Shown: piece after piece, positions 21,871 through 31,356 of the stretch | Position numbering within the stretch: position 1 is the first letter of the stretch | How the letters are laid out: every line of letters starts with the position of its first letter | From: a virus | Virus record (IMG/VR): IMGVR_UViG_3300032238_000077 | Location: 1 to 33,128 of that record | Strand: one strand, 5' to 3' | DNA: 33,128 bases | Translations under genes and position numbers: made by a program | The notes under the pieces: generated by a model | Databases searched by the model: none | Told to the model about the DNA's origin: nothing | Seen by the model: the letters and a program-made list of their open reading frames with translations, nothing else

Positions 21871-22155
21871 ATGGCTAATAAACAACAAACAAATAATCCT
21901 AAAGGCAGACCAGCAGGTAGTCCTAATAAATCAACAGCATTGGCTAGAGAAGCTATTGCTCGCTTTGTTGATGGTAACTCAGACAAATTACAGGGTTGGC
22001 TTGATGAGATTGCTGCTAATGAAAAGCTAGGCCCTAAAGTAGCCTTTGATTGTTTCATGCAAGTAGCTGAGTACCATGTACCTAAATTAGCTAGAGTCGA
22101 ACAAGTTGGTGATGCCGAAAAACCTGTTGTCCATGTATTTAAATGGAAGGATTAG
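21871..22155 (+). CDS. Terminase small subunit-like protein
   Basis: This 94-residue protein starts MANKQQTNNPKGRPAGSPNK, a typical basic opening of small terminase and similar DNA-binding phage proteins, followed by helices (STALAREAIARFVDGN; LQGWLDEIAANEKLGPKVAF) and a C-terminal acidic/hydrophobic part (KPVVHVFKWKD). It overlaps the large terminase start by 13 bases. It would recognise the packaging site and recruit the large subunit. Confidence 0.75.
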   Translation: MANKQQTNNPKGRPAGSPNKSTALAREAIARFVDGNSDKLQGWLDEIAANEKLGPKVAFDCFMQVAEYHVPKLARVEQVGDAEKPVVHVFKWKD

Positions 22156-23513
22156 TCGAAATTGTCCATGAGTTTGATTACAAAGCTCGTGACGCTTTCC
22201 TAGACTTTCATTACCGTAAAGAACGCTGGGCAATCCTAGTATGTCATAGACGTGCAGGAAAGACCGTAGCAACGATTTGCGACATTATCCGTAGGGCAAT
22301 CACAGAAAACAAACCAAATGGTAGGTACGCTTATATAGCACCTTTCTACGCACAGGCTAAAAACATCGCTTGGGACTATCTTTTAAGGTATGCTGAACCT
22401 GCTATTGCTAAAGCTAACCAGTCTGAGTTATGGGTAGAATTAATTAATGGGGCTAAGATACGGTTATTTGGTGCTGATAATCCTGATAATCTTAGAGGTT
22501 TATACCTAGACGGTGTAGTCTTAGATGAATACGCAGACATGAAGCCTAGAATATGGGGTGAGATTGTTAGGCCACTATTGACAGACCGTAACGGTTTAAA
22601 TGGTTATCAGACATGGGCAGTATTTATTGGCACACCCAAAGGCCACAATGCTTTCTATGATATTTACAATGAAGCGCAAAAAAGCCCTAATTGGTACACA
22701 AAAGTATTGCGAGCAGATCAATCAGGGTTAATACCCAACCATGAGTTAATGGATGCCCAACAATCAATGTCTGCAAATCAGTATGAACAAGAATTCTTAG
22801 TATCATTCGAGGCCGCCATACTTGGGGCTTTCTATGGTCAACAGATGCGTCAGATTACAGACTTAGGCAGAATTACCAATGTCGAATACGACCCTATGTT
22901 TCCTTGTCATACTGCGTGGGATTTAGGGTTTAATGATTCAACATCTATTTGGTGGTTTCAAGTCGTGCATGGTGAAATTAGAGTCCTCGATCATCACTCA
23001 TCAAATGGTCAGGCTATACCATATTACACAGGTTTAATTAAGCAAAAAGAAGAAGAATTTGGGTTCTTTTATGGTACTCATTGGCTACCTCATGACGCTA
23101 GGGCTAAAACATTGGCAAGTGGTGGTAAGAGCATAATCGAACAAATTGCGACAAAAATTGACATAAAACACCTAAAAATCGTACCAAATCTGTCATTACA
23201 GGACGGAATACAGGCAACTAGACTTGCATTAACTCGCACTTGGTTTGATAATAGGTGTGAAGAAGGCATAGAATGTTTACGTCAATATCAACGAGAGTGG
23301 GATGATGATAAAAAAGTATTTAGAGATCGCCCAAAACATGATTGGACAAGTCACAGCGCAGATGCTTTTCGCTATCTTGCTATCGTATGGAAAGATGAGG
23401 ACAAGCCTGCGGTTAAAGATGATCGGATTACAGGAATTCATGTTGGTAAAACTGATGTTACGCTCAATGAATTATGGAAAGAAACACCCAAAATAACGGA
23501 TCGTAGGATATAA
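22143..23513 (+). CDS. terL: Terminase large subunit (packaging ATPase and nuclease)
   Basis: This 456-residue protein has a Walker A motif CHRRAGKT at residues 34-41 and Walker B VVLDEYADM near 126-134, followed by VFIGTPKGHNAFYDIY (motif III area). The RNase H-like nuclease domain follows from about 255 (TAWDLGFNDSTSIWW) to HDWTSHSADAFRYLAIVWKD near 400. The length is in the usual range. It pumps DNA through the portal and cuts the concatemer. It is followed three bases later by the portal gene. Confidence 0.95.
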   Translation: MEGLVEIVHEFDYKARDAFLDFHYRKERWAILVCHRRAGKTVATICDIIRRAITENKPNGRYAYIAPFYAQAKNIAWDYLLRYAEPAIAKANQSELWVELINGAKIRLFGADNPDNLRGLYLDGVVLDEYADMKPRIWGEIVRPLLTDRNGLNGYQTWAVFIGTPKGHNAFYDIYNEAQKSPNWYTKVLRADQSGLIPNHELMDAQQSMSANQYEQEFLVSFEAAILGAFYGQQMRQITDLGRITNVEYDPMFPCHTAWDLGFNDSTSIWWFQVVHGEIRVLDHHSSNGQAIPYYTGLIKQKEEEFGFFYGTHWLPHDARAKTLASGGKSIIEQIATKIDIKHLKIVPNLSLQDGIQATRLALTRTWFDNRCEEGIECLRQYQREWDDDKKVFRDRPKHDWTSHSADAFRYLAIVWKDEDKPAVKDDRITGIHVGKTDVTLNELWKETPKITDRRI

Positions 23514-23515
23514 AT

Positions 23516-25795
23516 ATGGAACACACATACCAAGACTGGTACAACTGCATCGCTCAATACGAACGAACTTACAAAGAGTGGGAAAGTCGCAGCGACAAAA
23601 TTGTTAAACGGTATCGTGATGACAGTCGCTCAAGAAACAATCCTAACGCTAAGTTTAATATTCTGTGGTCTAACGTACAGACAATCACCCCAGCTATCTT
23701 TGCTAGACTTCCTAGACCTGACGTAAGCCGTAGGTTTAGAGATAACGATCCAGTAGGTAGGGTAGCCTCAATGATGCTAGAACGTGCGCTTGAGTACGAG
23801 ATTGAGCATTATGCTGACTACAATTCTGCTATGAAATCATCCGTATTGGATAGATTACTTGGCGGACGTGGTACATCTTGGGTGCGTTATGAACCTCATA
23901 TTGTTGGTACAGAGGGTGGTGAAGCTGAGGGTGCGCCCGATGATGGCTATCAGATTACTGAAGATACGGACGAGGCTGAGACTGAAGGCGGTATTTATCG
24001 TGAAGATCAGGAACGTATTGAGTACGAATGTGCGCCTGTTGACTATGTAGCATGGAGAGACTTTGGTCATACAATCGCTAGGACGTGGGAAGAAGTAACT
24101 GCCGTATGGAGAAAAGTATACTTAGGTCGCCCTGCATTAGTTGAACGATTTGGTGAAGAACTAGGTGGTAAAGTTCCTTTGGATACCAAGCCTGAGACTA
24201 CCAAGACATTCAACGAAAAGATGGGTGAAGGCGCGAGTGAAGCCTGTATTTACGAGATTTGGGATAAAACAACTGGTGAAGTTATTTGGCTATCGAAGTC
24301 AATGGGTAAAATCCTTGATACTAAGCCCGACCCACTCAAGTTAGAAAACTTTTGGCCTTGTCCTAAACCTTTATACGCAACAATCACCACAGATTCATTG
24401 ATTCCTGTACCTGATTTTGCTCTTTACCAAGACCAAGCTAGACAGTTAGATACCCTTGCAGACCGTATTGATGGCTTTATTCAAGCTCTTAAAGTGCGTG
24501 GTGTATACGATGCTTCAGAGCCTAGCTTACAACGTCTATTTACAGAAGGCGAGAACAACGCATTGCTTCCTATTAAGAACTGGGGAGCGTTTGCTGAGAA
24601 ACAAGGTATGGCTGGTGCTATCAATTTGGTGGATATTCAACCTATTGCTTCAGCTTTACAGTCATCATACACAGCAATGGATCAGGTTAAGTCCCAAATT
24701 TACGAGATTATGGGAATTGCTGACATTCAGAGGGGTCAAACAGACCCTAATGAAACACTTGGCGCACAAATCATTAAGAGTAACAACGCTTCAGGTCGAT
24801 TAAAGACTATGCAGCATGATGTAGTGAACTTCGCTACTAGCTTATTGTCAATTAAAGCGCAGATTATCTGTAATCATTTTACTGATGACACGATTATTAA
24901 AATTTCAGGTGCAATGCAGCTATCCGATGCGGATAAAATGCTCATTCCACAGGCTTTAGAGCTATTAAAAAACGAACCTGCTAAGAATTTCCGTATTGAA
25001 GTCACTTCTGACTCAATGATTTATCAGGATGAACAGGCAGAAAAACAAAATCGCATGGAGTTTTTACAATCTGTCGGTGCGTTTATGCAACAAGTTATCC
25101 CAGCAGCACAGTCTATTCCTGAACTTACTCCGATGCTTATGGAGATGGTTAAGTTTGCTGTTACTGCCTACAAAGTCGGTAAGGGTCTTGAAGGTATCAT
25201 TGATGAGACTGCCGATAAGTTTAGAGAACAAGCTAAACAAATGGAAGGTCAACCAAAACCGCCATCACCTGAACAACAAAAGATGCAGATGGAAATGCAA
25301 TTGGCTCAGGCTAAGATGCAGGCTGCTCAACAACAAGCCCAACAATCTTCTCAGTTTGAACAACAGAAGATTCAGATGCAGATGGAACTTGAGAAGGCTA
25401 AACAAGAGTACCAAGCACAAGAGAATCAGCTTAAATTCCAATTGGAAGATCAGCGCAATATGCGTCAAGCCGAGATGGACTTAAAAGTAGCCCAAATGAA
25501 GATGATGACAGAACGTAACACTCAAGTCTTACTGGCTCACATTAACAACGGTGCTAAGATTGAAGTTGCTAGGATTGGTGCGGATGAATCCAACGGTGCA
25601 ATGGCTTACATGACTGAACAAGATATGGCTGAATCAATGCAACACCCATTAGCACCCATTGCTCAAGCTATTGAACAGGGTAATCAACAAATGACACAGG
25701 CTTTAGGTCAAATTATGACTACAATGAACGAGAATCAGAATAGACCTAAACAGGTATTAAGAGGCGCAGACGGTAAGATTATTGGAGTTCAATAA
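23516..25795 (+). CDS. Portal protein, P22 type
   Basis: This 759-residue protein carries the motifs of podovirus portals of the P22 class: FNILWSNVQTITPAIFARLP near 40-60, YDASEPSLQRLFTEGENNAL near 330, and IMGIADIQRGQTDPNETLGA with QIIKSNNASGRLKT near 395-430. The last 190 residues form a Gln/Met-rich coiled coil (QQKMQMEMQLAQAKMQAAQQ), longer than needed for the core and similar to the barrel of P22 portal. It makes the DNA gate at the capsid vertex. The stop overlaps the fibre gene start. Confidence 0.93.
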   Translation: MEHTYQDWYNCIAQYERTYKEWESRSDKIVKRYRDDSRSRNNPNAKFNILWSNVQTITPAIFARLPRPDVSRRFRDNDPVGRVASMMLERALEYEIEHYADYNSAMKSSVLDRLLGGRGTSWVRYEPHIVGTEGGEAEGAPDDGYQITEDTDEAETEGGIYREDQERIEYECAPVDYVAWRDFGHTIARTWEEVTAVWRKVYLGRPALVERFGEELGGKVPLDTKPETTKTFNEKMGEGASEACIYEIWDKTTGEVIWLSKSMGKILDTKPDPLKLENFWPCPKPLYATITTDSLIPVPDFALYQDQARQLDTLADRIDGFIQALKVRGVYDASEPSLQRLFTEGENNALLPIKNWGAFAEKQGMAGAINLVDIQPIASALQSSYTAMDQVKSQIYEIMGIADIQRGQTDPNETLGAQIIKSNNASGRLKTMQHDVVNFATSLLSIKAQIICNHFTDDTIIKISGAMQLSDADKMLIPQALELLKNEPAKNFRIEVTSDSMIYQDEQAEKQNRMEFLQSVGAFMQQVIPAAQSIPELTPMLMEMVKFAVTAYKVGKGLEGIIDETADKFREQAKQMEGQPKPPSPEQQKMQMEMQLAQAKMQAAQQQAQQSSQFEQQKIQMQMELEKAKQEYQAQENQLKFQLEDQRNMRQAEMDLKVAQMKMMTERNTQVLLAHINNGAKIEVARIGADESNGAMAYMTEQDMAESMQHPLAPIAQAIEQGNQQMTQALGQIMTTMNENQNRPKQVLRGADGKIIGVQ

Positions 25796-28266
25796 TGGCT
25801 ATAACCGTAAAGCATAAGTTTGTAAGTGCTATCCCTGATGCTGGCGATCCTACGATTGTCCAGCCGTCTAACTGGAATGATAGCCATGATTTAGTCGGAA
25901 CTGTTCCTGTAATTAATGGAGGTACTGGTCAGGCTACTGCAAACGCTGGATTTAATGCTCTTGCTCCTAGTCAGACAGGTAACTCAGGTAAGTATCTAAC
26001 TACTGATGGAACAGATACGTCATGGGCAACCAACCCATTAGGGACTGTTACTAGCGTAGGATTATCAGCACCATCTATATTTACTGTAAGTGGAAGTCCT
26101 GTTACTTCTTCAGGAACATTGGCTTTAACTTATTCAGGTACTGCATTGCCTGTAGCTAATGGTGGAACTGGAGTTACGTTATCTAGTGGTGCAAATTCAG
26201 TAGTGTTGCGTGATAGCAACGGTAATATTACAACGAATTGTTTATTTGAGGGCTTTACAAGTCAAGCGGCAAGTGGCACAACTATTGTTTTAACCGCTTC
26301 TTCTGTACAAAATTGGGTAATTACAGGTTCAGGTGGTCAAATTATTCGACTTCCTAATGCTACAACATTACCAAATGGTGCATTGTTTACTTTTAATAAT
26401 AATCAATCATCAGGTGCAATAACTGTACAAAACAATTCATCGACAACAGTTGCAACTATCAACTCAGGTGGTTTCGTTACTGTATCTTTGCTTGATAATT
26501 CTATAGCAGCAGGCTCTTGGGATCGTCATGATTCAACACCAGCAAATGTATCATGGTCAACCAATACTTTTGATTATGCTGGTTCAATTACTTCTGCGAC
26601 ATGGAATGGAAATACTGTTGCTTATAATAGAGGTGGAACAGGTCAATCATCAGCATTTACACAAGGTGGTGTAGTTTATGGCTCTACAACATCTGCATTA
26701 GCGACATCAGCGGTCGGCACAAATGGTCAAGTTCTTACCTCACAAGGCACATCAGCACCTACTTGGACAACACCAACAACAGGTACAGTCACAAGTGTAG
26801 CTGCAACGGCAGGTACAGGAATTAGCGTTACAGGTAGCCCAATTACTTCTAGTGGCACATTAACTATTACTAATACAGCACCTGATCAAACGGTAGCTAT
26901 TGCAAGTGGTACAGGTATTAGTGTTACTGGTACTTACCCTAACTTTACGGTTACTAATACAAGTCCATCATCAGGCGGTACGGTAACTTCAGTAGCATTA
27001 ACAGCACCATCTATATTTACGGTTACTGGCAGTCCAATAACAAGTTCAGGTACATTAGCATTAACTTACTCAGGTACAGCTTTACCGATTCTGAATGGCG
27101 GAACTGGTCAGACAACGGCTAACTCAGCTTTCAACGCTTTAGCACCAAGTCAGACAAGTAATAGTGGTAAATACCTAACAACAAACGGCACAGATACATC
27201 TTGGGCTAGTTTAGGTAACGCTTATACTCGTACAAGTTTTACTGCTACAGCAGCCCAAACAACATTTGCCGTAAGTTATACCGTTGGTTTAATAGAAGTT
27301 TTTGTTAATGGTGTCCTATTAAATGGTGCAGATTATACAGCTACAAACGGTACAAGCATAGTCTTAGCAGTAGCGTGTAATGCAGGTAATATTGTTGAGG
27401 CACTAGCATTTAGTTCTTTTTCAGTAGCTAGTACAGTTAGTTCATTTAGTGGTGGAACTACAGGATTAACTCCAAGTACAGGAACAACAGGCAATGTCAC
27501 ACTAGGTGGTACACTTGCAGTTGCTAATGGTGGTACTGGAGTAACAACCAGCACAGGCTCAGGTAATCTTGTTTTATCAACCAGTCCTACTTTAGTCACA
27601 CCTATACTTGGTACACCAACATCTGCAACATTAACTAACGCTACAGGATTACCATTAACAACAGGTGTTACAGGTACTTTAGCCGTAGCAAATGGTGGTA
27701 CAGGAGTAACAACAAGTACAGGTAGTGGTGCTGTTGTATTAGGAACATCACCAACTATAACAACTGCAACATTGTCATCTCCCACAATCAACACACCAAC
27801 GATGGGCGGTAGTGTAATTACAAGTGGTACTGCTGTTGCATCTACTTCAGGAACGGCTATTGGTTTTACTGGAATACCGTCATGGGTTAAAAGAATTACA
27901 GTAATATTTAATGGTGTTTCAACTTCAGGCTCATCTTTTGTTCAAGTGCAAATAGGTTCAACAACATATACAACAAGTGGCTATGTAAGTTCTACATCTA
28001 CAAACGGTGCTAATGGACAATCCACAACAGGTTTTGTTGCAACACCAAATACAGGTGCTGCAGATGTAAGAACAGGGCTTATGACTATTACAAACATATC
28101 AGGAAACATTTGGGTTATGGGTGCAAACATAGGTCTTACTTCGTTAAACTGTTCTACATCATGTGGTGTGCTTACTTTAGGTGGTGTATTAGATAGAGTT
28201 CGAGTTACCACAGTAAACGGTACAGATACATTTGATGCTGGTTCAATAAACATTTTATATGAGTAA
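25795..28266 (+). CDS. Repetitive tail fibre / receptor-binding protein
   Basis: This 823-residue protein is very rich in Thr, Ser, Gly and Asn. The N-terminus (AITVKHKFVSAIPDAGDPTI and SNWNDSHDLVGTVPVINGGT) is a common fibre module. The middle is made of recurring pieces: NGGTG boxes (at least six), GTVTSV blocks and TLAVANGGTGVTTSTGSG blocks. The C-terminal 200 residues are non-repetitive (GIPSWVKRITVIFNGVSTSG) and resemble a fibre tip with a beta-sandwich head. No S74 domain is seen here, unlike the fibre at 8223. It lies directly after the portal, outside the other fibre cluster. Confidence 0.85.
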   Translation: MAITVKHKFVSAIPDAGDPTIVQPSNWNDSHDLVGTVPVINGGTGQATANAGFNALAPSQTGNSGKYLTTDGTDTSWATNPLGTVTSVGLSAPSIFTVSGSPVTSSGTLALTYSGTALPVANGGTGVTLSSGANSVVLRDSNGNITTNCLFEGFTSQAASGTTIVLTASSVQNWVITGSGGQIIRLPNATTLPNGALFTFNNNQSSGAITVQNNSSTTVATINSGGFVTVSLLDNSIAAGSWDRHDSTPANVSWSTNTFDYAGSITSATWNGNTVAYNRGGTGQSSAFTQGGVVYGSTTSALATSAVGTNGQVLTSQGTSAPTWTTPTTGTVTSVAATAGTGISVTGSPITSSGTLTITNTAPDQTVAIASGTGISVTGTYPNFTVTNTSPSSGGTVTSVALTAPSIFTVTGSPITSSGTLALTYSGTALPILNGGTGQTTANSAFNALAPSQTSNSGKYLTTNGTDTSWASLGNAYTRTSFTATAAQTTFAVSYTVGLIEVFVNGVLLNGADYTATNGTSIVLAVACNAGNIVEALAFSSFSVASTVSSFSGGTTGLTPSTGTTGNVTLGGTLAVANGGTGVTTSTGSGNLVLSTSPTLVTPILGTPTSATLTNATGLPLTTGVTGTLAVANGGTGVTTSTGSGAVVLGTSPTITTATLSSPTINTPTMGGSVITSGTAVASTSGTAIGFTGIPSWVKRITVIFNGVSTSGSSFVQVQIGSTTYTTSGYVSSTSTNGANGQSTTGFVATPNTGAADVRTGLMTITNISGNIWVMGANIGLTSLNCSTSCGVLTLGGVLDRVRVTTVNGTDTFDAGSINILYE
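25912..27729 (+). repeat. Internal repeats in the tail fibre gene
   Basis: Three repeated units are visible at protein level. NGGTGQ..SWA: 25912-26028 and 27091-27207, 39 residues, 33 identical. GTVTSV..NGGTG: 26041-26172 and 26977-27108, 44 residues, 38 identical, with a third partial GTVTSV copy near 26782. TLAVANGGTGVTTSTGSG: 27511-27564 and 27676-27729, 18 residues, all identical. The DNA copies differ at many synonymous positions. Confidence 0.85.
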
Positions 28267-28269
28267 GCC

Positions 28270-28500
28270 ATGACAATACCTCGTAATCTATCATTTTTAG
28301 CTGACGGTGCAAGTTCAACAGGTGTTCTTTCTGTATCTTTTGGAGGCACAGGACTTACGACATTAACGGCTAATTACATTCCTTATGGTAACGGTACAAG
28401 TGCATTAAGTTCTAGTGCTAACCTAGCATTTAACCCAAGCACTAATATATTAACTGTGGGGACTGGAGTAACTGGCGGTATTGCTGGCGGAACATTCTAG
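28270..28500 (+). CDS. Small tail-fibre module protein
   Basis: This 76-residue protein (MTIPRNLSFLADGASSTGVL; FGGTGLTTLTANYIPYGNGT) carries the same FGGTG fibre box as its neighbour and ends GGIAGGTF, close to the ending of the 79-residue protein at 7984. It starts three bases after the fibre stop and is followed at once by the next ATG. It is probably a separate fibre module or a remnant of a duplicated fibre. Confidence 0.7.
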   Translation: MTIPRNLSFLADGASSTGVLSVSFGGTGLTTLTANYIPYGNGTSALSSSANLAFNPSTNILTVGTGVTGGIAGGTF

Positions 28501-28980
28501 ATGTTTGCAACAGCTTTCCAAGCTAATGCGTTTCAAAATAACGCTTTTCAGATAGCAGGATTACCTCCTACACCTACGCAAGTTGGTGGGGATGACGGTT
28601 ACATTACCAAAGAAGAATTACGCAGAATACAAAGACTTCAGCAAAAGATAGCAGCACGTCAACGCAAACTTGAACAGTCTGCAAAAGATGCTAATGCTTT
28701 CCGTAAGGACGCTATACGCAACTTGGTTGATCCTAAACCTGTTGCCAAAGTTAAGCAAAGTAAAGTACAATTTAAACAAGAGGTTGAAGCTGATATACCG
28801 TTAGCTGAAACAGAAGAATTACAACGGTCTATCGCCTACCTTGAACGACAACTGGATAATCTCCAACAGGCGGTGGCACAAAGACAAGAGTACGCTAGAT
28901 TACAAGCGCATTTAAGAATATTGGAAGCCAAACGCCTAGAGGAACTAGACGATGAGGAAGCCATATTATTTCTAATGTAG
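28501..28980 (+). CDS. Hypothetical coiled-coil protein after the fibre gene
   Basis: This 159-residue protein starts with an Ala/Phe/Asn repeat (FATAFQANAFQNNAFQIAG), a leader that I recall from small structural proteins in related phages. The rest is a charged coiled coil (LRRIQRLQQKIAARQRKLEQ; LQRSIAYLERQLDNLQQ). Its end overlaps the open frame of the glycosyltransferase by 16 bases. A fibre-associated or adaptor role is possible. Confidence 0.7.
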   Translation: MFATAFQANAFQNNAFQIAGLPPTPTQVGGDDGYITKEELRRIQRLQQKIAARQRKLEQSAKDANAFRKDAIRNLVDPKPVAKVKQSKVQFKQEVEADIPLAETEELQRSIAYLERQLDNLQQAVAQRQEYARLQAHLRILEAKRLEELDDEEAILFLM

Positions 28981-29867
28981 ACCACCAATATAAATTAGCA
29001 TACGAACACCTCCATGCTGGTCGCTACGAGCAAGGGTTTAAATTATTTGAGTATCGTTGGCATCCTGAAATTATTGGACAACAACATCAAAAATATGCTC
29101 CATCATTACAAAATGTACCCGTATGGCGAGGCGAGTCTTTATTAGGGAAAACCATTGCTGTACAGATGGAACAGGGATATGGTGACATTATTATGTTTGC
29201 TAGATTCTTGCCAGCATTAAAGGCTTTGGGTGCTAAGAAAGTCATTGTTCTACAGGAATCTTCACTTCACTATCTATTAGGTCAAATGGACTGCATAGAC
29301 AAATTAACCAATGAGCCAAATGACATGAGTTTAATAATGTCTAATTATTGGATAGGCTCGATGTCGCTACCTTATTACATTAGCTTGATGCACCCATCGG
29401 TTAAATGCTTATTCCCAGTCAATAAAGATAAAATTGTAGGTTCTGAAGGGTATTTTCATGCTGAACCAAGCAATATTCCTAGCAAAATAGGGGTAAATTG
29501 GGAGGCATCTAAGCAAATGCTGTACTACATCAAGTCGATGGATATGCGTGATATGGAAAAACTCACAGGATCGGACTGTTATAGCTTAAATCCCAAGACT
29601 GAAGGCTTATTTAACGCCTTACCTGATGACGGATGGCAGAAAGATTGGTCTAAATCAGCCTCACACATGAAAGCCTGCAAGGGAATAGTTACCGTAGACA
29701 CAGGAACAGCACACTTAGCTGGTGCATTAGGCATAAAAACCATTGTTTTATTACCCAAAGAAGAATTTGTCTGCTGGCGATGGAAAAATGCACGTTGGTA
29801 TGACAGCGTTGTTTGTTTAAGACCCCATGAGTACGATCAAGTACCTGAATTAATAAGGAGAATGTAA
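28965..29867 (+). CDS. GT9-like glycosyltransferase, probable AUU start
   Basis: The frame is open from 28956 to 29867 and contains the family pattern: a TPR-like piece (YKLAYEHLHAGRYEQGFKLF, EYRW), then VPVWRGESLLGKTIAVQMEQGYGDIIMFA, and the C-terminal GIVTVDTGTAHLAGALGIKT. The first in-frame ATG (29166) would remove the TPR part and cut into the conserved region, and it has no RBS. No ATG, GTG, TTG or CTG lies upstream. ATT at 28965 follows GAGGA (28954-28958) by six bases, so initiation at AUU is the best reading (about 300 residues). The transferase may decorate a virion or host surface sugar; substrate unknown. Confidence 0.6.
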   Translation: MISNVDHQYKLAYEHLHAGRYEQGFKLFEYRWHPEIIGQQHQKYAPSLQNVPVWRGESLLGKTIAVQMEQGYGDIIMFARFLPALKALGAKKVIVLQESSLHYLLGQMDCIDKLTNEPNDMSLIMSNYWIGSMSLPYYISLMHPSVKCLFPVNKDKIVGSEGYFHAEPSNIPSKIGVNWEASKQMLYYIKSMDMRDMEKLTGSDCYSLNPKTEGLFNALPDDGWQKDWSKSASHMKACKGIVTVDTGTAHLAGALGIKTIVLLPKEEFVCWRWKNARWYDSVVCLRPHEYDQVPELIRRM

Positions 29868-30265
29868 TGTCTGTTGTAAAAGTCCATAAATGTTGCCCTT
29901 TATGTAAGAGTGACTATGAAGAAGTTGACGAAACTCAATTAAGTGACAAAGAAAAATACCTGATGTACTGGAATTATGAGATAGGCTCTCCTGAAGGTGA
30001 GGCTGCATGGAAAGAAAAAGAGGCTATGACTCCCAAACAAGCACCTATGGTAATCCCTGATATTTCAGGTCATATATCTATGGCAGACGGTTCTTGGGTA
30101 TCTAGTCGGTCTAAGCATCGTGAGAACTTAAAACGTAATAACTGCGTTGAGGTCGGTAATGATCTACCAATGACACAGAAAAAACACGAATTTAGCACCA
30201 AAGACAATGAAGCAAGAAAACGTCAAATCGCTGAAATAGCATACTCAAAACTTAACTATAGATAG
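29867..30265 (+). CDS. Conserved phage hypothetical with zinc-ribbon-like N-terminus
   Basis: This 132-residue protein begins SVVKVHKCCPLCKSDYEEVD with a CCxxC cluster. The middle part APMVIPDISGHISMADGSWV, then SSRSKHRENLKRNNCVEVGN, matches a family often encoded just before portal or scaffold genes in podophages. The basic C-terminus is helical. Its start overlaps the glycosyltransferase stop (TAATG). Structural or assembly role is presumed. Confidence 0.75.
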   Translation: MSVVKVHKCCPLCKSDYEEVDETQLSDKEKYLMYWNYEIGSPEGEAAWKEKEAMTPKQAPMVIPDISGHISMADGSWVSSRSKHRENLKRNNCVEVGNDLPMTQKKHEFSTKDNEARKRQIAEIAYSKLNYR

Positions 30266-30273
30266 GAATCGCC

Positions 30274-31332
30274 ATGTCAGAAGAATTAGAAAGTCGTAGG
30301 GATATGATAGAAGCAGCACTCGATCAGGCTGAAGAAGGTACATTAGAAGCACCTGCTGAAAAAGAAATTGAGGTCAATGATGACCCTATTGAAGCAGAAA
30401 ATGAAGCACAGGCTCGTGATGAACAGGGTAGATTTACTGAAAAAGATGAACCCGAATCTTCTACCCCTGACGAAGAAGAACCCGAAGAACCAATAGAAGA
30501 AGTTAAAAGACCGACTACTTGGAAGAAAGAATACCGAGATGTTTGGGATAAGATGCAAGAAGGCAAGCCCCTAGACAGGGAAGAATTTGCTAAATTTGCT
30601 GAATATGCCAACCAAAGGGAAGCCGAATACAAGCGTGGTGTATCTGCATACAAGGCTGAGGCTGACAATGCTAGACAGTTAACAGAAGCACTTGGGCCAT
30701 TCATTCCTGAGTTACAGGCACAGAATATTCACCCTGTAGCTTGGATTAATAACTTAGGTCGGGCGCACATGGTTCTATCTAAAGCTCCGTACCAAGAGAA
30801 GGTACAGATGTTTCATAGACTTGCACAGGATTATGGAATACAATTAAACCAAGACGGCATACAAATGCCTGAACAGCAATATGTTGATCCGTATCAACAA
30901 CAGTTAATGCAACAACTTCAAGCTACACAGCAACAAGTTCAGCAACTGTCAGCGATTCGTGATCAAGAAGAAAATGCTCGATTAAACCAAGAAATCAATC
31001 GAGTTAGTAGTGACAAGGAGCGGTTTCCGCACTTTGAAATGGTAAGGGAAGATATGGCTCAACTCCTTGAGCGAGGTTTAGCCCAAAACCTAGAAACGGC
31101 TTATTCGAAAGCTGTGCGTATGAACGATGAAGCCTACAAGTTGGAGACGGATAGACTCCTGAAATCAACTAGTAGCCAAGCATCTAAGGCGCAGCAAGTA
31201 GCACGAGCCAAAGCAACTGCTATTAGTCCACGATCCGTTACACCTAGCGGTCAAGTGTCTAAGGGAGATGCAAAGGATAGACGTTCATTAATAGCCGAAC
31301 AATTAGGTCAGGCGATGGACGGCAGGCTTTAA
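30274..31332 (+). CDS. Capsid scaffolding protein
   Basis: This 352-residue, highly acidic protein lies directly before the capsid gene. It has a long Glu/Pro-rich N-terminus (res. 5-85, e.g. EEPEEPIEEVKRPTTWKKEY), a helical middle (EREEFAKFAEYANQREAEYK type), a Gln-rich coiled coil near 200-240 and a basic C-terminal part (SQASKAQQVARAKATAISPR), the place where scaffolds bind the coat. No protease motif is visible. Position and composition fit an assembly scaffold. Confidence 0.8.
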   Translation: MSEELESRRDMIEAALDQAEEGTLEAPAEKEIEVNDDPIEAENEAQARDEQGRFTEKDEPESSTPDEEEPEEPIEEVKRPTTWKKEYRDVWDKMQEGKPLDREEFAKFAEYANQREAEYKRGVSAYKAEADNARQLTEALGPFIPELQAQNIHPVAWINNLGRAHMVLSKAPYQEKVQMFHRLAQDYGIQLNQDGIQMPEQQYVDPYQQQLMQQLQATQQQVQQLSAIRDQEENARLNQEINRVSSDKERFPHFEMVREDMAQLLERGLAQNLETAYSKAVRMNDEAYKLETDRLLKSTSSQASKAQQVARAKATAISPRSVTPSGQVSKGDAKDRRSLIAEQLGQAMDGRL

Positions 31333-31356
31333 CTTAACTTAAATAAAGGAAATATC

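Noticed and set aside
25029-25484. Second open frame (151 codons) inside the portal gene
   Set aside because: It is a Leu/Arg/Asn-rich shadow of the Gln-rich coiled-coil coding region of the portal, without an RBS.
27333-27794. Long minus-strand open frame (153 codons) opposite the tail fibre
   Set aside because: It mirrors the Gly/Thr-rich repeats of the fibre (Val/Pro-rich antisense), has no RBS, and lies within a strong coding frame.
29166-29867. Glycosyltransferase starting at the first ATG (29166)
   Set aside because: No ribosome-binding site precedes it, and it would cut the conserved region in VPVWRGESLLGKTIAVQMEQGYGD and the TPR-like part upstream.
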